DNA from: Pirellulaceae bacterium
GTDB lineage: Bacteria; Planctomycetota; Planctomycetia; Pirellulales; Pirellulaceae
Length of the DNA stretch: 6,934 nucleotides
Assembly: GCA_030744095.1 (NCBI GenBank)
Contig: JASLRF010000278.1
Span: forward strand, 1 to 6,934
Reading direction: 5' to 3'
The notes under the pieces: model-generated
Seen by the model: the letters and a program-made list of their open reading frames with translations, nothing else
Told to the model about the DNA's origin: nothing
Databases searched by the model: none
Shown here: positions 1 to 5,384 of the stretch, one piece after another
How the letters are laid out: each line of letters starts with the position of its first letter
Position numbering within the stretch: the first letter of the stretch is position 1
Translations under genes and position numbers: made by a program

Positions 1-234
1 CTCTTCATCGTCGGCGCCTAACAGTTCGCCGTCGGCCAACATTTTCAATTGACTGTCGGCGATCCCGTAAAGTTCGAGTAACTCAGAGGGATGGATCAAT
101 TTGCGCGGTGGCAACCCTTGGGAATCTTCCTGAGCTTGTTCCCAGGGCAGCGGCCCGCCGGTCTGCGCTGAAACGATGCCACCGACGATCCCGCTGAACA
201 TCAGGACGCTTAGCCGGAACGCGATTTTCAGCAC
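1..234 (-). CDS. Signal-peptide-bearing hypothetical protein, N-terminal 78 residues (runs off left edge)
   Basis: On the minus strand an open frame runs without a stop from a GTG at 234 to the window edge. Its start reads (V/M)LKIAFRLSVLMFSGIVGG and continues IVSAQ. That is a short basic n-region, a hydrophobic core and an SxQ-like cleavage area near residue 24, so a signal peptide is likely and the product should be exported. The mature part begins TGGPLPWEQAQED and includes LIHPSELLELYGIADSQ, which I do not recognise. I prefer GTG 234 to the ATG at 201 because starting at 201 would remove most of the signal peptide. The upstream AGG at 239-241 lies only 4 bases from the GTG, so the ribosome site is weak. 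It begins 49 bases after the stop of the 284-1714 gene on the same strand, so the two are probably co-transcribed. It could be a structural relative of that upstream protein, but too little is visible to say. Confidence 0.7.
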   Translation of the reverse strand, partial: MLKIAFRLSVLMFSGIVGGIVSAQTGGPLPWEQAQEDSQGLPPRKLIHPSELLELYGIADSQLKMLADGELLGADDEE

Positions 235-283
235 GGCACCTATGGCAGGTCTTTGGCGTGGAACGATTGAAGCACGACCAGAT

Positions 284-1714
284 TCATTCACGAGCGTCTT
301 CTCTTTCGGCTGCCGCCAGTCTTCGCAACGTCTCTTGGGGGCTCGCCAACACGGTTTGTTTCTTCAGCGCCTCAAGTTGATCGCGATCGGCTTTGCGAAT
401 CGACGTTCCCTCGCCGACAGGCGTCTTGCCAGCACGGTACACCAACACCGCGACGGTGATCGAAAGTAGCAGGATCGTTGCCACCGAACCGACGGCCACC
501 GTCCATCCAGGCAAAGGACGGTCCTGTCGCAGTGACAGATCGGCCGTCCACGTCGGGCTTCGCGCCAAGATCAATGGTGCCGTCTGCAAGCCGTTCTGGC
601 CAGGATACGCCCAGCGTTTGAAAAAATAACCCGTGAACGTAACCTCTTCATTGAGTGCCGTTGTGGCGCGATCAAGGTCTTTGTCCTTGACCTCAGGGAA
701 TCCCTCCGGCGTTTCCAAGGCATAGACAACAATCGGCGAATTGGGACCACCAGCCGGCTTGACCCAGTACACGACGTAGCCTGTGATGCCATGGATGTTC
801 CGCGGCGCTTGCACTCGATAGGCCAATCTGGCTGTACCACGGATCGTCACCAACTTACCGCGATAGTCATCGGACTGCTTGAACAGTGGGAGAAAACCGA
901 CCTGGCCGATACTCTCTCGTTGCAGCTGTTGGGGATTCCGTTGCCGCAAAATCTCGAACCAACGGAACCATGCATCACGTTCCGCTGGCCGCCAAAACGA
1001 ATCATCGCGGATCGCCTTCAGGGCGAGCTCATCCAACAGCGATTGCAAAGTGCTCAGGTGGTCACGATCGAGTTGTGTCCAGGGTCGCAGATCAACTGGA
1101 GCTCGCAGCGCCGGTAGCAATTCGCGCGTCCAGGTAACTTCCAATTCTCGCAGAGCATTGAGCAACGACTCTCTTTGTCTGTCTGCCAGCGTCTCACCCG
1201 ACAACAGGACGGCTTTGTTGGCATCGTCCAGATAGGACGCATAAGACTCAGTTATCCCGTCGAGCACATCGCTCCATGACGGCTCGATGTCGGATGTTTG
1301 CGTGTCAAGATTTCGCGCGAACAACAGCACTCGATCCAACTCGATACGTTCACTCCGTTCCAAACGCGCGAGCAGCTTTGTCCATGCATCCAATTCGAGC
1401 CGACGCCGCGCATCGTTCTGTTCGGCCGTCGCGGCCTCGCGAATAACTGATGTAGTGTTGCTACTGGAGTTCGCGTAAACCGTACCGAGCGGATCGTTGG
1501 ATTCTACTGGCTGCAAACGCGTATCGATCTCATCGGATTCCGGCGAGGACTGTTGCGTCCCGCTCCACATCCATTGCCAATTCTCTGCCTTGCGTGCCTC
1601 AAACATCAGTGACACAACCAACAATAGAGAGGCGACCGCCACGAGCAGCCGTAAGTGGATCCGCCGAGAAAAGTAATTTGGCGGCGGTGTGGGTTGTTTC
1701 CTTCCCGAGGACAT
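284..1714 (-). CDS. Two-TM membrane protein with a beta-rich OB-fold-like domain, unknown function
   Basis: 476 residues from ATG 1714. Order: a basic N-terminus (MSSGRKQPTPPPNYFSRR), a transmembrane helix at about 20-38 (LRLLVAVASLLLVVSLMF), a charged mainly helical region at 90-270, a beta-rich domain at about 272-386 and a second helix at about 403-426. A charged C-terminal tail of about 50 residues follows. The central domain starts VGFLPLFKQSDDYRGKLVTI and later has EVTFTGYFFKRWAYPGQNGL. The pattern 'GKLVTIRGTAR ... VTFTGYFFKRW' resembles an OB-like beta barrel, which is an inference. The middle region is probably extracytoplasmic with both termini inside. The open frame continues upstream to 2182, but the 156 extra residues are Arg/Ser-rich and not protein-like. 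ATG 1714 is preceded by AAAGG at 9 bases and directly precedes a good membrane anchor. I recognise no enzymatic motif. Confidence 0.78.
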   Translation of the reverse strand: MSSGRKQPTPPPNYFSRRIHLRLLVAVASLLLVVSLMFEARKAENWQWMWSGTQQSSPESDEIDTRLQPVESNDPLGTVYANSSSNTTSVIREAATAEQNDARRRLELDAWTKLLARLERSERIELDRVLLFARNLDTQTSDIEPSWSDVLDGITESYASYLDDANKAVLLSGETLADRQRESLLNALRELEVTWTRELLPALRAPVDLRPWTQLDRDHLSTLQSLLDELALKAIRDDSFWRPAERDAWFRWFEILRQRNPQQLQRESIGQVGFLPLFKQSDDYRGKLVTIRGTARLAYRVQAPRNIHGITGYVVYWVKPAGGPNSPIVVYALETPEGFPEVKDKDLDRATTALNEEVTFTGYFFKRWAYPGQNGLQTAPLILARSPTWTADLSLRQDRPLPGWTVAVGSVATILLLSITVAVLVYRAGKTPVGEGTSIRKADRDQLEALKKQTVLASPQETLRRLAAAEREDARE

Positions 1715-1723
1715 CGGGACACG

Positions 1724-1728
1724 CCTTT
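1724..1728 (-). promoter_or_regulatory. Ribosome binding site deciding the start of the 284-1714 gene
   Basis: Read on the minus strand, AAAGG sits 9 bases before ATG 1714. It supports this internal start over the far upstream ATG at 2182 in the same frame. Confidence 0.5.
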
Positions 1729-1748
1729 CGGATGGTTTTGCATGGGGC

Positions 1749-1763
1749 GACGCGCTTCGCGTC
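1749..1763. repeat. Small perfect inverted repeat (6-bp arms, 3-base loop)
   Basis: GACGCG-CTT-CGCGTC, 35 bases upstream of the membrane-protein start at 1714. In a minus-strand transcript it would lie in the 5' leader as a GC-rich hairpin. It could also be a protein-binding site or chance. Confidence 0.45.
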
Positions 1764-1815
1764 TCTTCAAATCTTACACCGAGTTCGATTCTACGTCTGC
1801 CCGATCCGTCGCGGT

Positions 1816-1831
1816 CTCTTGTCCGCAAGAG
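1816..1831. repeat. Small perfect inverted repeat (6-bp arms, 4-base loop)
   Basis: CTCTTG-TCCG-CAAGAG, about 100 bases upstream of the 1714 start. No T-run follows on either strand, so it is not a classical terminator. An operator half-site pair or a leader hairpin are possible readings. Confidence 0.4.
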
Positions 1832-2232
1832 CCCGTTCGCGTGGGACAAACAATATGAATCGGTTGCCGGCGAGGTTGAATTGGCGTTTGCTTGCGTCAT
1901 TGGTTCCACGTCAATCATATCGCCATTCGGCTGGACAACTATTCCGTCAGCAGCGACAACTCCGAAGCCAAACTGTCTGTTGATCATCGTGCAATCTGGT
2001 CTGGTGGGCCGCCAGCGAGTGAACCACGGTTCCGGCAACGCCAAAATACCATGGGGTCTCGGTTTCCCAACGGTCCCAACCAAGGTCGCAGGCACACTAC
2101 TGTCAGATAGCCGCGCACGGCGTGCAGAAGTGGACAGGAAAGACTCTAAATGGCCGGTCAACTCGGATTCAACACGCTGCAAAAACCGGCACCAAACGGC
2201 TTTCCTGGCAACAAGTTAGAACGCGAGAGGTG

Positions 2233-2255
2233 ATTCCCACGGTCCGGCAGGGAAT
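2233..2255. repeat. Spaced dyad ATTCCC-N11-GGGAAT upstream of the sigma gene
   Basis: Two 6-base arms in perfect inversion are separated by 11 bases, ending 104 bases before the TTG start of the ECF sigma gene. The arm spacing puts the half-sites on nearly the same helical face, as for a dimeric regulator. A dyad of this size can occur by chance, so the operator reading is speculative. Confidence 0.3.
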
Positions 2256-2344
2256 AATGAAGTTGGCCGAAGGCGAATGTCAGTTTGCCGGCAAACAAGA
2301 AAACCCTCCAAGAGCGCTGAAGACGGTCTCGGGGGGCCATCGTT

Positions 2345-2353
2345 GGAGAGAGG
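2345..2353 (+). promoter_or_regulatory. Strong Shine-Dalgarno for the TTG-started sigma gene
   Basis: GGAGAGAGG ends 6 bases before TTG 2360. It fixes a non-ATG start. An in-frame TGA at 2318-2320 and the absence of any ATG or GTG codon in this frame between it and 2360 leave TTG as the best choice. Confidence 0.75.
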
Positions 2354-2359
2354 TCCCTC

Positions 2360-2860
2360 TTGGCTCTGACGCAGACGGAATTCAATCGACTGGTCGACGA
2401 ATACGGCCCAACCTTGTACCGGATCGCCTATCGGATGGTGGGCGACGGTCATGTGGCTGAGGACATCGTCCAGGAGACCTTTCGATCCGCGTGGAAAGGC
2501 AGGCGCCGTTACGAACCGGGCCGCGGGGATCGCGCTTGGCTGGCGACGATCTTGCGTCGTCGCGTCGTCGACCTTTGGCGGCGCAAGAAACCAATCGACA
2601 CCATCGGCGGTGATGCCGTCTACGAGATCGTGGTCGATGACCCCGATCCCCTGGCAGACGAGTTGAGCAGCCAATTGCAAGAAGGACTAAGCAAACTAGC
2701 AAAACCACTCCGCGAGACACTGCTACTGGTGGTGGTAGGCGATCTGACGCATCAAGAGGTCGCGGACATGTTGGGAATTCCTATTGGAACCGTGCTCTCG
2801 CGAGTCAGCCGCGCACGAACTCGCCTGCGGCAGCATATGATTGACTTGGCAACAACCTGA
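2360..2860 (+). CDS. ECF-family RNA polymerase sigma factor (sigma-70 family)
   Basis: 166 residues, typical for a minimal two-domain ECF sigma factor that directs RNA polymerase to a dedicated promoter set. Sigma region 2 spans about 11-77, with the core-binding segment HVAEDIVQETFRSAW (31-45) and the DNA-melting/-10 part RGDRAWLATILRRRVVDLWR (55-74). Sigma region 4 spans about 106-159, with the helix-turn-helix LTHQEVADMLGIPIGTVLSR (129-148) for -35 recognition. The 28-residue linker is acidic (DDPDPLADE). There is no C-terminal extension. Translation begins at TTG 2360 behind a strong ribosome site. A rare start codon may keep synthesis low. The gene is followed after 86 bases by a membrane protein with a cytoplasmic repeat region that could be its anti-sigma partner. 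No zinc-binding anti-sigma (HxxxCxxC) is encoded nearby. Class assignment is certain; the ECF subgroup and regulon cannot be told from the sequence alone. Confidence 0.95.
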   Translation: MALTQTEFNRLVDEYGPTLYRIAYRMVGDGHVAEDIVQETFRSAWKGRRRYEPGRGDRAWLATILRRRVVDLWRRKKPIDTIGGDAVYEIVVDDPDPLADELSSQLQEGLSKLAKPLRETLLLVVVGDLTHQEVADMLGIPIGTVLSRVSRARTRLRQHMIDLATT

Positions 2861-2906
2861 TGGCCCCAATCCCCTGATAGTCCCAATTCCCCTGATGGCC
2901 CAAGCC
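2856..2906 (+). repeat. Three imperfect tandem 16-18 bp repeats between sigma and VWA genes
   Basis: Units at 2856-2872, 2873-2890 and 2891-2906 follow the pattern CCTGATggcCCCAAtcCC. The first unit contains the sigma stop codon TGA (2858-2860). The repeats fill most of the first half of the 86-base spacer. The second unit differs at its centre (ATAGT instead of ATGGC). Confidence 0.75.
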
Positions 2907-2911
2907 ATCAG
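2892..2911 (+). repeat. Perfect 8-bp hairpin in the sigma-VWA spacer
   Basis: CTGATGGC-CCAA-GCCATCAG forms an uninterrupted 8-bp stem with a 4-base loop, using the third direct repeat as its left arm. No T-run follows, so it is unlikely to be an intrinsic terminator. The same left arm sequence occurs at 2857-2864 across the sigma stop codon, so the right arm could pair with either copy. Role in RNA stability, processing or translational tuning is inferred. Confidence 0.6.
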
Positions 2912-2946
2912 TACGAATCCTCCACGAAAGCAAACCGACACGCCCG

Positions 2947-5094
2947 ATGAACGACGAGTTGCCCGATCCACTGCTCGACGCCAAGCTGCGCCAGGTGCCT
3001 CTTCCCGAGGACTTTCTGGCGCGACTGCGCGCGATGTCGGTGCCCGACACAGGCGAGCTCGATCAGGCGTTGCGGGAAGTTCCGTTGCCCAGCGATTTTC
3101 TACTACGGCTGCGGGCGGGAGTCGACGAGCTGATCATCGATGACGCGCTCGGCGATGTGGCGGTGCCGGCGGACTTATTGGCGAAGTTGCATGTGATTCC
3201 CGAAACTCGCGAACCCGCACCTTGGCGTCGGATGGCATTGGCGGCCTCTCTTCTACTGATCGTCGGCGGCCTCTACGGGCTAACACTAAGTTCGCTGATC
3301 AATGCCGTGCGTCCGAGGGCAGCGGTGGTCGAGAAGTTGCCGCTGATCGATCTGGGGCCGCTGCAACTGGAACTACGTGAATCACAGGCACTCGCTGTTC
3401 ACTTGCCACGTGACATTTATCACCCAGCACACTTCTCGCCGTCGCGCGCTGAAACGGATGCTCTGTCAGTGGAACTCATTCCTTTTGGTCGCCGCGTTTC
3501 ACTGGGTGCCGCTGGGCAGATGAGGGAACTTCTGGCCACCGACTTCCAACCGGACGACGATGTGTTTTCGTTGCGTTGGGGCGCATTGGGATCCCCCCAT
3601 TTTGGCGGCTCACACGATCCGGACCTGGAGCGAGTTACCTCACCGCGGGCACCGGGGATCGATCTGCCGTTGGTCCGGGGCTATGACCGTCCATTCTGGC
3701 TGAAGAATGGAGTTCACCCGCCAATTTCACCCGCGATTCATCCGGCCCTGAAGACGTCTCGCGTGGCACCGAGCAATCGCACCGACAGTGTCGAGTTAAC
3801 ACGTCGTCGAATCAAAGCGCGCCGTCTGCCTGACGAGGCCAACATTCGCGTCGAGGACTTTCTAGCAGCCGTCGATTACCACTTTCCCAGTCCCATGCAC
3901 GGTGCCGTCGCCATTCGCACCGCCGCGGGCCCCGCGCTGTATGAACAACAGACGTGTCAGTTGTTGCAAGTTGGGCTCAAAGTTAGCCGTGCCCCTCGTC
4001 TGCATGCGGCAACACACCTAACCGTGGCGTTGGACATCTCGACCAGCATGGGATCCGGTAATCGATTGGAGGCTGCCAAGCGGGCCATCGCAAAGCTGGT
4101 CAAGTGTGCGGGGCCGGACGATCGTATATCGCTCGTCGTGTTCCATCACGACGTGGTTCACCTGGTGGAATCGTTGAACGGCGAGCAACTAGATCAACTG
4201 CCGGCCATTGTGGCACCCTTGCAGGCGACGGGTGGCGACAATTTGGCCGGCGGTTTACAGCAAGCAGTATTCATCTTGCTGGGATCGGGGCTCGACGACC
4301 AGTTCGCACGAAATCTAGTCGTCTTGACTGATGGGCAGAACGATCTGCCATCAGAGGCCAAGAAGTTGGCCGGCAGCGTGCTCGGTGTCGCCGAAGAACA
4401 CAGCATCAAGACGACAATCGTGCAGATCGGCGCCCTGGCCAGCGAACCACCGTTTTTTTCCGAATTGCAGGACACCGGCGGCGTATCCTGGGTGCAAGCT
4501 CGGACCTCCAAGGACGTATTGTGGGAGTTGATGGAAGGACTTACCGGTGCTTCCGTGGCGGTCGCGGATCGTCCAGTCATCAGTGTCGAATTCAACCCGG
4601 GAGCGGTCCAGGCGTACCGGCTCGTCGGACAAGGGACGACTGCCACAAGTGCTCTGGATTCTCTATCGGAAACAACAACGTTGCACAACGACGAAGATGC
4701 GACGGCACTCTACGAGGTTTGGCTGCATCCCAACAGTCACGACGAGATTGCCTGGGTTCGCGCTCAGTGGCGTGACCCACAAACGGGTGGGCACTGCGAA
4801 AGCCAGCGACAGCTCGTCAGCCGCCTGCAATTCGCCACATCCGTCGGCGAAATGCCGTTATCGCTGCAGGCCGCAGCCGTAGCAGCGGAATTCGGCAAGA
4901 TTCTCAGTGGTGGCTACGACTTTGATTTATCTAACACCTCGTCGTTTCAACACCACAAGAAATCACGTGGCTTTCGCCAGTTGGCTGAGGTTTGCCAGAA
5001 GCTGAACCCAAGTCTTGATTCGTGGGCTGAATTTCGTGATTTGGTGGGATTAATTGCCGCGATGGATGACGTTCATCGGAATCAAGCCCCGTGA
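2947..5094 (+). CDS. Single-pass membrane protein with cytoplasmic triple repeat and YfbK-type VWA domain; candidate anti-sigma/sensor
   Basis: 715 residues. Residues 1-95 are cytoplasmic and hold three copies of a short motif (10-36, 38-62, 64-85). A transmembrane helix lies at about 96-115, preceded by WRR, which predicts the N-terminus inside. An extended segment without recognised domain follows (about 120-295). IRVEDFLAAVDYHFPSP (300-316) matches the conserved stretch before the VWA domain in YfbK-like proteins. The VWA domain (about 356-535) shows the MIDAS motif DISTS (363-367) and TDG (461-463). The third ligand position, Thr in YfbK's GSTNGG, is Asp431 in GGDNLAGG. A C-terminal region similar to DUF3520 ends with LAEVCQKLNPSLDSWAEFRD. 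The ATG is the first after an in-frame TGA at 2893-2895; its ribosome site is poor, perhaps relying on coupling to the sigma gene. The family assignment is strong; the anti-sigma role is inferred from position, topology and the repeats. E. coli YfbK is shorter and lacks this N-terminus. Confidence 0.9.
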   Translation: MNDELPDPLLDAKLRQVPLPEDFLARLRAMSVPDTGELDQALREVPLPSDFLLRLRAGVDELIIDDALGDVAVPADLLAKLHVIPETREPAPWRRMALAASLLLIVGGLYGLTLSSLINAVRPRAAVVEKLPLIDLGPLQLELRESQALAVHLPRDIYHPAHFSPSRAETDALSVELIPFGRRVSLGAAGQMRELLATDFQPDDDVFSLRWGALGSPHFGGSHDPDLERVTSPRAPGIDLPLVRGYDRPFWLKNGVHPPISPAIHPALKTSRVAPSNRTDSVELTRRRIKARRLPDEANIRVEDFLAAVDYHFPSPMHGAVAIRTAAGPALYEQQTCQLLQVGLKVSRAPRLHAATHLTVALDISTSMGSGNRLEAAKRAIAKLVKCAGPDDRISLVVFHHDVVHLVESLNGEQLDQLPAIVAPLQATGGDNLAGGLQQAVFILLGSGLDDQFARNLVVLTDGQNDLPSEAKKLAGSVLGVAEEHSIKTTIVQIGALASEPPFFSELQDTGGVSWVQARTSKDVLWELMEGLTGASVAVADRPVISVEFNPGAVQAYRLVGQGTTATSALDSLSETTTLHNDEDATALYEVWLHPNSHDEIAWVRAQWRDPQTGGHCESQRQLVSRLQFATSVGEMPLSLQAAAVAAEFGKILSGGYDFDLSNTSSFQHHKKSRGFRQLAEVCQKLNPSLDSWAEFRDLVGLIAAMDDVHRNQAP
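2974..3201 (+). repeat. Protein-level triple repeat LDxxLRxVPLPxDFLxRLR in the cytoplasmic N-terminus
   Basis: Residues 10-85 of the VWA protein contain LDAKLRQVPLPEDFLARLRA, LDQALREVPLPSDFLLRLRA and IDDALGDVAVPADLLAKLHV, starting at residues 10, 38 and 64. The first two are close in protein sequence but clearly diverged at the nucleotide level, so the duplication is not recent and the motif is under selection. Each unit looks like two short amphipathic helices joined by a Pro-containing turn. There is no Cys, so this is not a zinc-binding anti-sigma domain. Confidence 0.85.
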
Positions 5095-5178
5095 TGGAGC
5101 ACTGGATGCAAAGCTCGAAACTTCGCGCAATTACCGCCCGCGGGCGTGCTACGGCGACACGGCCAAGTAATTCAACGC

Positions 5179-5205
5179 TTGAATGGAGCGTCGCGCTCCT
5201 ATACT
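5179..5205 (+). promoter_or_regulatory. Possible promoter of the TPR gene with a palindromic spacer
   Basis: TTGAAT (5179-5184) and TATACT (5200-5205) resemble housekeeping -35 and -10 boxes, separated by 15 bases, shorter than the usual 16-18. The spacer is exactly occupied by the palindrome GGAGCG-TCG-CGCTCC. This would start transcription about 170 bases before the TPR gene. The short spacing and lack of experimental support keep this tentative. Confidence 0.35.
5185..5199. repeat. Perfect palindrome GGAGCG-TCG-CGCTCC
   Basis: 6-bp arms with a 3-base centre, placed between the candidate -35 and -10 boxes. It could be an operator, a leader-independent hairpin, or one copy of a dispersed REP-like palindrome. 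Only one copy is visible here. Confidence 0.5.
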
Positions 5206-5370
5206 CTGGAATGGGTAACAACAGTGACGCCAGCGGAGTCGGTTCGCCACATGGCAGGACCGCATGTTCTGTTGTATTTCGCGGTGTTCATGGTTGCCCT
5301 CATCATTCGTTGGTAGCCAGTGATGCCGCCCATCAAGAGCCCAACATCGCACTTATCCGTGGAAATCAGT

Positions 5371-5375
5371 GGAGG
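5371..5375 (+). promoter_or_regulatory. Shine-Dalgarno of the TPR gene
   Basis: GGAGG lies 9 bases before ATG 5385 and decides the start against upstream in-frame ATGs at 5094 and 5106. Confidence 0.75.
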
Positions 5376-5384
5376 AATCGATCC

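Larger units (their letters stand above)
1715..2359. other. Divergent intergenic region without a convincing gene
   Basis: 645 bases separate the minus-strand membrane gene from the plus-strand sigma gene. Several frames are open for 70-180 codons, on both strands. Their translations are rich in Arg, Ser and Pro, lack recognisable domains and overlap one another, so I treat them as chance frames. The stretch should carry promoters for both directions. I see no strong -35/-10 pair. A weak minus-strand candidate is TATGAT near 1913-1918, which lacks a good -35. Structure is limited to small inverted repeats at 1749-1763, 1816-1831 and 2233-2255, listed separately. No tRNA-like or terminator-like element was recognised. 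Confidence 0.6.
5095..5384 (+). other. 290-base spacer between the VWA and TPR genes
   Basis: It holds a possible promoter around 5179-5205 and the ribosome site at 5371-5375. The frame of the TPR gene is open through the whole spacer back to an ATG at 5094-5096 that overlaps the VWA stop (TGATG). The 97 extra residues look non-protein-like and lie before a good signal peptide, so I do not include them in the gene. No terminator-like hairpin with a T-run is seen. Confidence 0.6.

Noticed and set aside
1715..2182. N-terminal 156-codon extension of the minus-strand membrane protein gene
   Set aside because: The translation is Arg/Ser/Pro-rich without domain character, and ATG 1714 has an AAAGG site and is followed by a clear membrane anchor.
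1689..2219. Plus-strand open frame of 176 codons across the divergent spacer
   Set aside because: It overlaps the start of the membrane gene on the opposite strand, has no ribosome site I can see and no recognisable motif.
2216..2720. Minus-strand open frames opposite the sigma gene
   Set aside because: They are antisense to an unmistakable ECF sigma factor and their translations show no domain.
2892..2911. Intrinsic terminator between sigma and VWA genes
   Set aside because: The hairpin is not followed by a T-run; the next bases are TACGAATCC.
4453..4459. Run of seven T in the VWA gene as a possible slippage or frameshift site
   Set aside because: The reading frame and family similarity continue unbroken on both sides, and no alternative frame gives a meaningful product.
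4194..4688. 164-codon minus-strand frame opposite the VWA domain
   Set aside because: It is antisense to conserved MIDAS-containing sequence; the Ser/Thr/Pro-rich product looks like a shadow of the real frame.
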